Shown one piece after another: positions 51,935 through 60,618 of a stretch of DNA of 64,000 bases. How positions within the stretch are numbered: the stretch's first letter is position 1; every line of letters begins with the position of its first letter. Both the position numbers and the translations under genes were made by a program. This DNA is from Streptomyces buecherae (GTDB lineage: Bacteria > Actinomycetota > Actinomycetes > Streptomycetales > Streptomycetaceae). The stretch covers positions 4,000,501-4,064,500 of the forward strand of contig NZ_CP060404.1 of NCBI RefSeq assembly GCF_014295035.1, given 5' to 3'. The notes beneath the pieces were generated by a model. That model ran no database searches. It was not told the DNA's origin and was given only the letters and a program-made list of their open reading frames with translations.

Positions 51935-53143
51935 GTGCCGCGCGAGCCGGAGTCCCGGTCGCTCATCGTTGAGACGTTGGCACGGCGGCTGGGGCGGGCC
52001 CTGACTCTGGCCGACGCGGGCTTCCCTCAGCCGGAGGATAGTGCGCACAGGCGTACGGGTAGTGATGTGGTGGGCGACTTCGTCGGACTCGGGAGGGTGC
52101 ACGTGGACTCGTCGCGGCGTCGCGTCGTGGGCGTGGGGCTCTTCTCCGTTGCGCTCGCCATCCCCGGCTGGTCGGATGTGGTCGGGCGCGCGTATGCGCT
52201 CCAGAGTGACCCGCTCGCGCGGATCGGTCAGGCTGAAGTCGATTCGGTTATTGCCATCACCGATTGGCTGAGCGAGATCGATCACACCTTCGGTGGGCAC
52301 CATGCGCGGCCGATGGCGAATGCGTTTCTCACTGAGACGGTAGCGCCGTATCTGCGGGCGACCGCGCCAGAGCATGTACGGAAATCCATGCTGACGGCTG
52401 CCGCCATGGCGTGCTATCTCACCGGGTGGATGGCCATGGACGAGGGGCTGCACGGGCTCGCGCAGCGGTATCACGTCAAGGGACTTGAGCTTGCGGGTGC
52501 CGCAAACAACCGGACCACGTACGGTCACATCCTTCGCGGGATGAGTGTCCACGCTGCGCAGATGGGCCACGGCCCGGCCGCCACCCAGTGCGCGAACGCT
52601 GCGGCGGATTCCATCCCGTCACCCGGTCCACGCATGAAGGCCTTTGTCGCCGGCCAGCAAGCACACGGATACGCGCTAGTCAGTTCCAGCCGCCCGGCCT
52701 TGCAGAGTCTGCGCGAGACCGAGCGGTCGCTCGACAAGGTGACGAGTGGACCAGGCGATACATTCGGGGGTTTCAGCTACGCCACCCTCGCGTACGCAAC
52801 GGCACAAGTGCGTTATGCACTGGGCGATGTAAAGGGCAGCGTTCAGTCGCTCGAAGAACACTTCAAGCTCCGCGACAAGACGGACAGTCGTCGTTCAGGG
52901 ATGATCTTCGGCGGCCTGATGGCGGAGCGGCAGCTCGAACTCGGCCACCTCGATGCCGCGTGCGCCACGTGGGGCCGGATTTTCACGAAGTACCCAGCGA
53001 CGTACTCGGACCGAGCGGCCGAACGCGTGCGCGTAGCGAAGCGGCTGCTGACCCCGCACCTCGCCCATCCTCAAGCCCGCCAAACCTACGAACGGGCTCG
53101 TGCTCTCCTGGCGCAGAAGAGCGCGACACGGCCGCCAGTTTGA
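51935..53143 (+). CDS. TPR-type regulator lacking its HTH N-terminus
   Basis: 402 residues from a GTG, starting PREPESRSLIVETLARRLGR after the first codon. Relatives begin with about 60 residues of helix-turn-helix whose last part reads like WLxGxxPR; here the codons between the upstream TGA (51905-51907) and this start still encode RRKRWLHGPV. So the domain's end is present but its beginning is gone. The TPR part (ACYLTGWMAMDEGLHGLAQR, ATYGHILRGM-like repeats) is intact. It may be a relic or a domain that acts without DNA binding. Confidence 0.72.
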   Translation: MPREPESRSLIVETLARRLGRALTLADAGFPQPEDSAHRRTGSDVVGDFVGLGRVHVDSSRRRVVGVGLFSVALAIPGWSDVVGRAYALQSDPLARIGQAEVDSVIAITDWLSEIDHTFGGHHARPMANAFLTETVAPYLRATAPEHVRKSMLTAAAMACYLTGWMAMDEGLHGLAQRYHVKGLELAGAANNRTTYGHILRGMSVHAAQMGHGPAATQCANAAADSIPSPGPRMKAFVAGQQAHGYALVSSSRPALQSLRETERSLDKVTSGPGDTFGGFSYATLAYATAQVRYALGDVKGSVQSLEEHFKLRDKTDSRRSGMIFGGLMAERQLELGHLDAACATWGRIFTKYPATYSDRAAERVRVAKRLLTPHLAHPQARQTYERARALLAQKSATRPPV

Positions 53144-53174
53144 TTCACCTCGTCACCGCGCCAAGGAATCACCC

Positions 53175-53792
53175 GTGACCACACCCCCCGACCACCTCAC
53201 CACCGAACGCATCCGCGAGATCACCTCATACGTCGATATCGACGCGCCCCCGCCGGACGAACTCCCCGTCGCCCTCTTCGTCTTCGGGTCCAATCAGTTG
53301 AAGCCCGCCGAGATCGCGGTCGAGCGCTATCACCGGGGGACGGCGCCTCTGATCATCCTGACCGGGGGTGTTAATCGGCACAACGGAGTGGTCGAGGCGC
53401 GGGCGTCTCGCGGGCTGCTTCTTGAACGCGGCGTGCCCGAGAGTGCCATCCGGTACGAGGACGCCTCCGTCAACACCTGGCAGAACGTCGAGTTCGCGTT
53501 GCCCTATCTGCGCGAGGCGCTGGGGTCCGGGCTCAGGGTCGCGGCCGTCGGCAAGTGGTACCACCGGCGTGCCCTGCACTGCCTCACCACCCTCGTACCG
53601 GACATCGGACCGTTCCACGCCATCTCGTGGGAGTCCTCCTACGAGGGGCAGGCCGTGACCCGTACCAACTGGCCGCGTGTCCCGATCGGGCGGCGGCGGG
53701 TGGTGCGGGAGTGGGAGGAGTGCCCTCGGCGGGTGGGCGACGGCAGTTTTCGGGACGCACGGCGCGGGGGCGATGGAGCCTGGCGAAGCTGA
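53175..53792 (+). CDS. YdcF/DUF218-family protein
   Basis: 205 residues from a GTG. The DUF218 Rossmann-like core shows PVALFVFGSNQL, LIILTGGVNRHNGVVEA, SAIRYEDASVNTWQNVEFA and AAVGKWYHRRALHC. These proteins bind nucleotide-like ligands; some act in envelope polysaccharide metabolism. No transmembrane helix is seen, unlike the ElyC-type members. It is 31 bp after the TPR gene and may be co-transcribed. Confidence 0.85.
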   Translation: MTTPPDHLTTERIREITSYVDIDAPPPDELPVALFVFGSNQLKPAEIAVERYHRGTAPLIILTGGVNRHNGVVEARASRGLLLERGVPESAIRYEDASVNTWQNVEFALPYLREALGSGLRVAAVGKWYHRRALHCLTTLVPDIGPFHAISWESSYEGQAVTRTNWPRVPIGRRRVVREWEECPRRVGDGSFRDARRGGDGAWRS

Positions 53793-53864
53793 CCGGCTCG
53801 GGCTGAGGGGCCCCGGCCGCCCCGCCTGTCCTCTGCCGCCGGCTCGTCGGCGCGGTGCCGATCC

Positions 53865-53903
53865 GGGGCCGGGGCCGGGGCCAGGGCCAGGGCCAGGGCC
53901 AGG
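53865..53903. repeat. simple hexanucleotide repeat
   Basis: Six-base units GGGGCC and then AGGGCC run for about 40 bp between the YdcF gene and a small membrane protein gene. The surrounding 53,793-53,993 holds no gene. Confidence 0.75.
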
Positions 53904-53993
53904 AGCCCGCCAACTCCCCTGCCGAGGCTCGGGTTCCGGTGCCAGACTCACCGTATGGACATGGGGCGTGAGTCGCGTTGGGAGAAGGACGCC

Positions 53994-54209
53994 ATGACGG
54001 TGGAGATCGGGTTCGCCTTGGCGTCCGCCGCCGTGCTGGCCGGAGCGGTCTTCGCCGTCGTCTTCGGGCTCACGTTCGTCTTGGGGCTCTCCGGTCTGGC
54101 GGCCAAGGGGATGGTGAAGGGCGGTGCCTTCCTCGGAGTGGTGGGCGGGGTCTGGCGGGTGGTGTGGGTGCTGTCCCGGTTCGACGCGCAGCGGCGGCAG
54201 GGCCGCTGA
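53994..54209 (+). CDS. small two-helix membrane protein
   Basis: 71 residues starting MTVEIGFALASAAVLAGAVF, with GGAGAAGG just upstream of the ATG. Two hydrophobic helices (about 4-30 and 40-60) and a short basic tail (RFDAQRRQGR). No family recognised. Confidence 0.6.
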   Translation: MTVEIGFALASAAVLAGAVFAVVFGLTFVLGLSGLAAKGMVKGGAFLGVVGGVWRVVWVLSRFDAQRRQGR

Positions 54210-54233
54210 CCGCGAGACCGCCCCTCCTCGCGG
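54210..54233. terminator. bidirectional hairpin between convergent genes
   Basis: Stem CCGCGAG/CTCGCGG (7 bp) with a 10-nt loop, starting right at the stop of the small membrane protein and ahead of the convergent TetR gene. Short but well placed. Confidence 0.45.
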
Positions 54234-54260
54234 GTGGCTACCCGAGCCGACCGTCACTCG

Positions 54261-54872
54261 TCACGGTTGGTCGTCCGGGGCCCGCAGCCCCACCGACGTG
54301 AGGAAGCCGTCGAGCAGGGTGATCTGGACGTCGCGGGGGAAGTGGGCGGGGTCGAACAGCGCCTGGACGACGAGGCCGTGGGTGAAGGCGACGGCGCTGG
54401 CGGCGAGGTGGTGCGGGTCGGCTGTGGGGGGAAGTTCGCCGAGGGTGCGGGCGGCTTCGAGGTGGGGGTGGAGGGTTGAGCGCAGCCGGGTGTAGCGGGC
54501 GGCCTGGGCCACGGCCAGGTCCTCGTCGGCGAGGGAGAGGTCCCAGGAGCTGACCCAGACGCGGTTGCGGGCGGTGTCGTCCGGGGTCAGCGGGAGGATG
54601 TCCAGGAGCATGGCGCGCACGGTGGCCAGGCCCGGGGCGGGGTGCGGGCGGCGGGGGCGGTCGGCGGTGCGCGACTCCAGCAGGTCCAGGGCGTGCGTGA
54701 GCAGGGCCCGCTTGGTCGGGAAGTAGTGCATCAGCATCCCGGTCGAGACCCCCATCGCCGCGGCGACGGCCCGCAGCGTCAGGCCGCCGAAGCCCTTCTC
54801 GGCGAGCACGCGCCACACGGCCTCGGACACTTCCTTGCGGCGGGCTTCACGATCTCCGGGTGCGGGCGGCAT
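54261..54872 (-). CDS. TetR-family transcriptional regulator
   Basis: 203 residues. The N-terminal DNA-binding domain reads VSEAVWRVLAEKGFGGLTLR and GVSTGMLMHYFPTKRALLTH; the remainder is the helical ligand/dimer domain (VSSWDLSLADEDLAVAQAAR). Its layout resembles the BetI-like C-terminal class. It is divergent from the acetyltransferase fusion gene across 78 bp, a plausible target. Confidence 0.9.
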   Translation of the reverse strand: MPPAPGDREARRKEVSEAVWRVLAEKGFGGLTLRAVAAAMGVSTGMLMHYFPTKRALLTHALDLLESRTADRPRRPHPAPGLATVRAMLLDILPLTPDDTARNRVWVSSWDLSLADEDLAVAQAARYTRLRSTLHPHLEAARTLGELPPTADPHHLAASAVAFTHGLVVQALFDPAHFPRDVQITLLDGFLTSVGLRAPDDQP

Positions 54873-54950
54873 ACTGCCAGCTTACGTACCGAACGCTTGT
54901 TACGCACGCTGCTCGCGCGGCCCGTAACGCACGCAGAAGGCGAGGCCCGC

Positions 54951-55961
54951 ATGTTCTCCCTGCCGCTCGGCGATCACGCCCGACTCCGGCCCCTGGAGCC
55001 CTGGCAGGCGCAGGAGTTCCTGGCCCACATGGACCGCGCCCGCGCCACCGTGGACCCGTGGATACCGTGGGCGACGTTCAGCACCGACCTGGAGTCGGCC
55101 ACGGCAACCCTCCAGCGGTACGCCGACCGCCTGGCCGCTGACGGCGGCCGGATCTACGGCATGTGGCTGGACGACACGCTGGTCGGCGGCGTCATGTTCA
55201 CCCGCTTCGAGAGCGCGACCGGGGTGTGTGAGGTCGGCTGCTGGGTGGAGCCGGCCGGGGAGGGGCGGGGGCTGGTGACCCGGGCCTGTCGGGCGTTGGT
55301 CGACTGGGCGATCCGGGAGCGCGAGATGAGCCGCGTGGAGTGGTTCGTCACGCCGGGCAACGCGCGCAGCATCGAGGTCGCGCGCCGGCTGGGCATGCGC
55401 CGCGACGGCGTACTGCGCCAGCGGTACCCGTACCGGGGCGTACGGCACGACAGCGAGGTCTGGTCGGTGCTGGCCGAGGAGTGGCCGCCGCGCGAGGGGG
55501 CGGGTCGGGACAGTGGCGGCGTACAGGCCGAGTTGGACCGGCTGATGGGCGCGTTCGTCGGCGCCTTCGACAACACCGGCGAGCGGCGGCCGGACCTCGG
55601 GGTCATTCGCGACCTGTTCGTTCCGCAGGGGCGGATCATCGCGAACGTCGGGGACGAGCCCGTGTTCTACGACCTCGACGCCTTCATCGAGCCCCGGCAG
55701 AGGATGCTCACGGACGGGACGCTGACGGAGTTCCGCGAGTGGGAGGTCAGCGAGCGGACCGAGGTCTTCGGCTCGGTCGCGCAGCGGTTCAGCCACTACC
55801 GCAAGTCCGGCTACCACCACGGCACGTGGTTCGAGGGCGCGGGCCACAAGACCACCCAGTTCCTGCGGACGCCGTCGGGGTGGCGGATGTCCTCGCTGGC
55901 CTGGGACGACGAGCCCGCCGTGGTGGGCGCGGGTGGTGGCGGCGACAGCGACGGCGCGTGA
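54951..55961 (+). CDS. GNAT acetyltransferase fused to a SnoaL/DUF4440-like domain
   Basis: 336 residues. Residues 1-185 are a RimJ/RimL-type GNAT N-acetyltransferase (RLRPLEPWQAQEFLAHM, EVGCWVEPAGEGRGLVTRAC, VTPGNARSIEVARRLGMRRD). Residues 195-325 resemble an NTF2/SnoaL-like domain (LDRLMGAFVGAFDN ... FEGAGHKTTQFLRTPSGWRM). The two are usually separate proteins; the frame is continuous with no sign of a sequencing join. Substrate unknown. Divergent from the TetR gene. Confidence 0.85.
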   Translation: MFSLPLGDHARLRPLEPWQAQEFLAHMDRARATVDPWIPWATFSTDLESATATLQRYADRLAADGGRIYGMWLDDTLVGGVMFTRFESATGVCEVGCWVEPAGEGRGLVTRACRALVDWAIREREMSRVEWFVTPGNARSIEVARRLGMRRDGVLRQRYPYRGVRHDSEVWSVLAEEWPPREGAGRDSGGVQAELDRLMGAFVGAFDNTGERRPDLGVIRDLFVPQGRIIANVGDEPVFYDLDAFIEPRQRMLTDGTLTEFREWEVSERTEVFGSVAQRFSHYRKSGYHHGTWFEGAGHKTTQFLRTPSGWRMSSLAWDDEPAVVGAGGGGDSDGA

Positions 55962-56055
55962 TCGGGCGGGCGGGCCGTGGCGGGTGGCGGCGGGCCACCC
56001 CCACGCCGCCGGCTGCCCCCGTGCCGCCGCCGGCTATCCCCGTACCGCCGGCCGG

Positions 56056-56598
56056 CTACCCCCGCGCCGCCGGCTGCCAGTCCTCGGCCAGGAGGCCGAG
56101 CAGTACCTCGTCCAGGAACTCGCCGAGGACCCAGGACGAGGAGCGCAGCACGGCCTCGCGGACGAAGCCGTTGCGTTCGGCGGAGCGCAGCATGGGGGTG
56201 TTGTCGGCCAGGGTGTCGATCTGGAGGCGGTGCAGGCCGCGTACGACGAAGCCGTAGTGGCACAGCACCGCGACCACGTCGGTGCCGTAGCCCTTGCCAC
56301 GGGCGGAGGGCAGCAGGCCCACCCCGAGGTGGGCTGAGCGGTGGTGGGTGTCGGTGCCCCAGAGCGTCGCGACGCCGATCAGCGTGCCGCCGGCCAACTC
56401 GACCACGGAGAACGGGACGCGGCCCGGCTCGGGATCGTCCTCGGCGAACGGCAACGTCGGGGAGCCGGGCGTGATCGGCCGCCACGCCCGACCGCCCGCC
56501 CGCGAGGCGTTGGCCACGTCGTCGTGGAGTTCACCGTGCAGTACGGGGATGTCCTCCGCGTGCCGGGCCCGGAGCCCGACCTTGCCGCCTCGTAACAT
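56056..56598 (-). CDS. GNAT-family N-acetyltransferase
   Basis: 180 residues: VGLRARHAEDIPVLHGELHD, HLGVGLLPSARGKGYGTDVV (acetyl-CoA-binding loop) and IDTLADNTPMLRSAERNGF. A typical RimJ/RimL-like enzyme; the substrate is unknown. Its 3' end and the gap before it contain a repeated CCGCCGGCT-type sequence (about 55,999-56,080), shared with the convergent gene's downstream region. Confidence 0.88.
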   Translation of the reverse strand: MLRGGKVGLRARHAEDIPVLHGELHDDVANASRAGGRAWRPITPGSPTLPFAEDDPEPGRVPFSVVELAGGTLIGVATLWGTDTHHRSAHLGVGLLPSARGKGYGTDVVAVLCHYGFVVRGLHRLQIDTLADNTPMLRSAERNGFVREAVLRSSSWVLGEFLDEVLLGLLAEDWQPAARG

Positions 56599-56690
56599 GC
56601 GAGCTTCTTATCCGACGTATCTGGCCGGCGACAATTCCTTTTGGGGACGGTCAGGGTGCCCTGGGGACAGTCAGGGTGCCGGGGGACGGA

Positions 56691-57161
56691 TCAAGGGGCC
56701 GGGTGGTGGTCGGGGACGGCGCCCAGTTCGATGCCGTGTTCCAGGAGGGCCTTCATGGCGCACAGCGCCGTCGTGAACCCGCCGACCGTGTCGTTCAACC
56801 AGCGGGTCAGCTCCTCCTCCGAGCCCCGGAACCCCACCTCGCTGACCTCGACGAACGTGGCCCCCGCCGGGCGCGGCGTGAATGTCAGCTCCACCGTGGT
56901 CGGCCGCTCGGGGTCGCCCCACTCGAACCGGATCAGCTCCCCCTGCCGCACCTCGCCCACCCGGACGTCGACCGTCGCCCCGTAGGTCTCCCACTCCCAG
57001 CGCAGCTCGGCCCCCGGGACCATCGGTCCGCTGCTCCGGCTGTACCAGAAGCGGGAGGTCACGGCCGGGTCGGCGAAGGCGCGGAACGCCTCGTCGGCGG
57101 GCTTGCGGACGATCATGCAGGCGTACGCGGCGGGCCCCTGGGCGGGGTGGTGGCTGTCCAT
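56691..57161 (-). CDS. SRPBCC/AHSA1-family protein
   Basis: 156 residues with the START/AHSA1 layout: IVRKPADEAFRAFADPAVTS, RFWYSRSSGPMVPGAELRWE and a C-terminal long helix GFTTALCAMKALLEHGI. These proteins bind hydrophobic ligands or act as Hsp90 co-chaperone relatives; role here unknown. It is divergent from the oxidoreductase gene. Confidence 0.88.
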   Translation of the reverse strand: MDSHHPAQGPAAYACMIVRKPADEAFRAFADPAVTSRFWYSRSSGPMVPGAELRWEWETYGATVDVRVGEVRQGELIRFEWGDPERPTTVELTFTPRPAGATFVEVSEVGFRGSEEELTRWLNDTVGGFTTALCAMKALLEHGIELGAVPDHHPAP

Positions 57162-57232
57162 GGGAGCGATCTTGCACGGGTGGCGTACGCGGGGCCGGAA
57201 TGCCGCGCCGGTCGCGCGAGTTGGTGGGAAGC

Positions 57233-58177
57233 ATGAAAGCCATTGGGGTGGAGGAGTTCGGCGGTCCGGACACGCTGCGCGCGCTGGAGCTGCCCGAGCC
57301 GCAGGCGGGGCCGGGTGAGGTGCGGATTCGGGTGCACGCGGCGGCCGTGAACCCGACCGACGTGATGCTGCGGACCGGCGGCCATGCCGTGCGGATGCCG
57401 GGGCGCCGGCCACCGTTCGTGCCCGGGATGGACGCCGCTGGCGTGATCGACCAGCTCGGGCCCGGGGCCGACGGGCGGCTTTCGGTGGGTCAACGGGTGA
57501 TAGCGCTGGTGCTGTTCGTCGGGCCGCGCGGCGGGGCGTACGCCGAGCAGATCGTGGTGCCCGCCGCTTCGGTGGTGCCGGCGCCCGAGGGGGCGAGCTT
57601 CGCGGAGGCGTCCACCCTGCTGATGAACGCCATGACCGCGCGGCTCGCCCTGGACGCGGTGGCCGTGCCGGCCGGTGGGACCGTGGCCGTGACGGGGGCG
57701 GCCGGGGCCGTGGGCGGGTACGCGGTCGAGTTGGCGACGACCGACGGGCTGACCGTGATCGCGGACGCGGCGGCGCGCGACGTCGAGCGGGTGCGCGGGT
57801 TCGGCGCCGACCACATCGTGGAGCGCGGCGCCGAGATGGCCGCCCGCGTCCGCACGCTGGTGCCGGACGGCGTGCCCGGCCTGGTGGACGGCTCGAACCA
57901 GACCACCGAGGTCGTACCCGCCGTCGCCGACGGCGGCGCGCTGGCCTCGCTGCGCGGCTGGGCGGGCCCGGCCGAGCGTGGCGTCAGCGTGCACCCGGTG
58001 ATGGTGGCGGACGCCCTCACCGACACCGAGCGGCTCGACGCGCTGAGCCGCCAGGCCGCGGACGGCGTGCTGTCGCTGCACGTGGCCGACGTGCTGCCGG
58101 CCGACGAGGCGGCCAAGGCGCACCGGTTGCTGGAGGCGGGCGGGGTACGGGGTCGGTTGGTGCTGGACTTCTCCTGA
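57233..58177 (+). CDS. zinc-type alcohol dehydrogenase-like / quinone oxidoreductase
   Basis: 314 residues of the medium-chain reductase family: MKAIGVEEFGGPDTLRALEL, VHAAAVNPTDVMLRTG, PFVPGMDAAGVIDQLGPGA and the NADPH-binding TVAVTGAAGAVGGYAVELA. No structural or catalytic zinc cysteines are seen, which fits the quinone-oxidoreductase branch. GTGGGAAGC lies before the ATG. Confidence 0.9.
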   Translation: MKAIGVEEFGGPDTLRALELPEPQAGPGEVRIRVHAAAVNPTDVMLRTGGHAVRMPGRRPPFVPGMDAAGVIDQLGPGADGRLSVGQRVIALVLFVGPRGGAYAEQIVVPAASVVPAPEGASFAEASTLLMNAMTARLALDAVAVPAGGTVAVTGAAGAVGGYAVELATTDGLTVIADAAARDVERVRGFGADHIVERGAEMAARVRTLVPDGVPGLVDGSNQTTEVVPAVADGGALASLRGWAGPAERGVSVHPVMVADALTDTERLDALSRQAADGVLSLHVADVLPADEAAKAHRLLEAGGVRGRLVLDFS

Positions 58178-58249
58178 GGGTTCTCTGACGGGGGCAGGGG
58201 GCGGCGGGGTCGTGCCCACCGCCCGGGTGCGGCCCCGCGACCAGCGGCG

Positions 58250-59098
58250 TCAGGTCGGCCAACCGTCCGCAGCGGCCGTCGCCTTGGCGAACTCTGCGAA
58301 GGTGCGCGGCGGACGGCCGAGGGCGCGGTGGACGCCGTCGGAGAGGTAGGCGTCCGTGTTGTTCCGCAGCGGCTCCAGCACGTGCGCGAAGGCTTCGGCG
58401 TCGGCGAGCGGCAGGCCGTGTTGGACGAGTTCGCCGACGTAGTGGTCGGTGGTGATCGGGACGTAGCGGATGGCGCGGCCGGTGGCCTCGCTGATCGTGG
58501 CGGCCACCTCCGTCAGGGTGAGCGCGGCCGGCCCGGACAGCTCGTAGGTCTGGCCCGCGTGTCCGTCCTCGGTCAGCGCGGCGGTCACCACCGCCGCGAT
58601 GTCCTCGGCGTCCACGAAGCTGGCGGCTCCGTCGCCGGCGGGCAACCGCAGTTCGCCGGCGCGGACGCCGTCGGCGAAGAAGCCCTCGCTGAAGTTCTGC
58701 GCGAACCAGCCCGGCCTGCTGATCGTCCACTCCAGGCCGCTCTCGCGCACGGCGGCCTCGCTGTCGAGGACGCCGTCCAGGACGCCGTTGCTGTCCGTCG
58801 CGTAGTCGGGGTTGTCGATGCCGCGACCGGAGGCCAGGACGACGCGCCGGACCCCGTGTTCGGCGGCCCGCTCCAGGAAGGGGCGGACGAGCTTGGTGCC
58901 GTCCAGTTGCACGACGTACACGGCGCGCACGCCTCGCAGGGCGGCGTCCCAGGTGGTGTGGTCGGTCCAGTCGAAGGGGTGCTCGCCGGTACGGGCCGCC
59001 GCGCGGACCGGGTGGCCCTGGGCGCGGAGTCGGGCGGCGACGCGGCGGCCGGACTTGCCGGTGGCGCCGGTGACGAGGATGGGGTGCTGTTCGGACAT
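58250..59098 (-). CDS. NmrA-like NAD(P)-binding protein
   Basis: 282 residues. The Rossmann opening PILVTGATGKSGRRVAARLR is followed by VVLASGRGIDNPDYATD and LEWTISRPGWFAQNFSEG, the atypical SDR/NmrA pattern. Such proteins act as redox sensors or reductases. The ATG at 59098 overlies a normal leader; it is divergent from the AraC regulator 91 bp away, a common regulator-target arrangement. Confidence 0.9.
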   Translation of the reverse strand: MSEQHPILVTGATGKSGRRVAARLRAQGHPVRAAARTGEHPFDWTDHTTWDAALRGVRAVYVVQLDGTKLVRPFLERAAEHGVRRVVLASGRGIDNPDYATDSNGVLDGVLDSEAAVRESGLEWTISRPGWFAQNFSEGFFADGVRAGELRLPAGDGAASFVDAEDIAAVVTAALTEDGHAGQTYELSGPAALTLTEVAATISEATGRAIRYVPITTDHYVGELVQHGLPLADAEAFAHVLEPLRNNTDAYLSDGVHRALGRPPRTFAEFAKATAAADGWPT

Positions 59099-59189
59099 GG
59101 CTCCAGTCAAGCGCCGGGGCCTGAGACGTTCCATGGCTGGTAAGCGCCAGTCGATGTCTGAGCGTCTACGTACCGCCTACACTGCCGCC

Positions 59190-60320
59190 ATGGACGCCGT
59201 ATCGGAGCTGTTGGGACAGGTGCGGGCGCGGGGGGCCGTGTTCCGGCAGACGATCATGCGTCCGCCGTGGGCGCTGCGGATGGCCAGCGGCGCCCCGCTG
59301 ACGCTGGCCATGATGGCGCGCGGCCGGGCGTGGATCGTGCCCGAGCGGGGCGAGCCGGTGGCCATCGGCGTGGGCGACATCGCGGTGGTGCGCGGCGACG
59401 CGCCGTACACGGTGGCCGACGATCCCGCGACCGCCCCCGCGCATGTGGTGACCAGCGCCGACTACTGCCCGACGGCCGCTGGCATCGAGCCCGCCGGTGG
59501 GCGCGCGGGCGGCACCTGCGAGCTGCCGGGCGCGTGGCGGAGCGAGGCGGCTGCGGGTGTGGGTGCGGGTGGTGCGGGTGCGGGTGTGGATGAGGGTGGT
59601 GTGGGTGTGGGTGCGGGTGTGGAGGAGGTTGCTGGGGGCGTCGGGGGCCCGGGCCGCGCCGATGTCGTCGGGGGCGCGGCTCCGGTGCTGGTCAGTGGGG
59701 CCTTTGAGGGGCGGGGCGAGTTGAGCGAGCGGCTGTTGCGGGCGTTGCCGGCGGTGCTGGTGGTGCCGGCGGACGGCGGGCCGTACCCGTCGGTGGAGGT
59801 GGTGGCCGACGAGGTCGCCCGTAACCGGCCGGGGCAGCAACTCGTCCTCGACCGGACGCTGGACCTGCTGCTGGTCGCCGCGTTGCGCAGGTGGTTTGAC
59901 GACCCGGGCGCCGGCGCCCCCGCCTGGTGCCGGGCGCTGGACGACCCGCTGGTGGGTGGCGCGCTGCGGCTGCTGCACGAGGCGCCGGAGCGGCCCTGGA
60001 CGGTGGCGGACCTGGCGGCCGAGGTCGGCGTCTCGCGGGCCGCGCTCGCCCGGCGGTTCACCGCGCTGGTGGGCGAGCCGCCGATGGCCTACCTGGCGGG
60101 CTGGCGCGTCGCCCTCGCCGCCGACCTGCTGCGGGAGAGCGACCAGACGGTGGACGCGATCGCGCGCCGGGTGGGGTACGCCAACGCCTTCGCGCTGAGC
60201 GTGGCGTTCAAGCGGCTCCGGGGCACCCGGCCCAGCGACCACCGCGACCCGCCGCCGGCCTGGCGGGCGACGGCCGGGGCGGGGGCTGGTCGATCCCGGA
60301 GGGTCGAGATCGGGGGCTGA
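59190..60320 (+). CDS. AraC-family transcriptional regulator
   Basis: 376 residues from ATG 59190; an ATG at 59154 is also in frame. The N-terminus is a cupin-type AraC sensing domain (MRPPWALRMASGAPLTLAMM). A Gly/Val low-complexity insert (about residues 125-160) follows. The C-terminus has both AraC helix-turn-helices (TVADLAAEVGVSRAALARRF and AIARRVGYANAFALSVAFKR). It probably controls the divergent NmrA-like gene. Confidence 0.9.
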   Translation: MDAVSELLGQVRARGAVFRQTIMRPPWALRMASGAPLTLAMMARGRAWIVPERGEPVAIGVGDIAVVRGDAPYTVADDPATAPAHVVTSADYCPTAAGIEPAGGRAGGTCELPGAWRSEAAAGVGAGGAGAGVDEGGVGVGAGVEEVAGGVGGPGRADVVGGAAPVLVSGAFEGRGELSERLLRALPAVLVVPADGGPYPSVEVVADEVARNRPGQQLVLDRTLDLLLVAALRRWFDDPGAGAPAWCRALDDPLVGGALRLLHEAPERPWTVADLAAEVGVSRAALARRFTALVGEPPMAYLAGWRVALAADLLRESDQTVDAIARRVGYANAFALSVAFKRLRGTRPSDHRDPPPAWRATAGAGAGRSRRVEIGG

Positions 60321-60487
60321 TCCCGGAGGGTCGAGGTCGAGGGTTGGTTCTGGGGGTCGGGGCGGGTGCCGGCTGACGCGCCGGGTCGGGTGCTGGTTTC
60401 GGGAAGCCGGGCCGGGTGGGGGCTGGTTCCGGGGGCCGGGGCGGGGTTGGTTTCGGGGGCCGGCGGGCCCGGGGCGCGGCGCGCTGG

Positions 60488-60514
60488 GCGGCCCGCCCTG
60501 GCGGGGCGGGCCGC
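60488..60514. terminator. hairpin terminator between convergent genes
   Basis: An 11-bp stem (GCGGCCCGCCC at 60488-60498 and its complement at 60504-60514) with a 5-nt loop, lying between the AraC gene and the convergent secreted-protein gene. The rest of 60,321-60,618 is G-rich repetitive DNA. Confidence 0.6.
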
Positions 60515-60618
60515 GTGCGCTTCCCCCGGGGGCGACGAGGGGGCGGGGTGGTCAGCCCCGCCGTCGCCCGCCCGGAGCCGCGCGGTCCGGGTACGAACCG
60601 GCGGCGCGGGGTCGCGGG

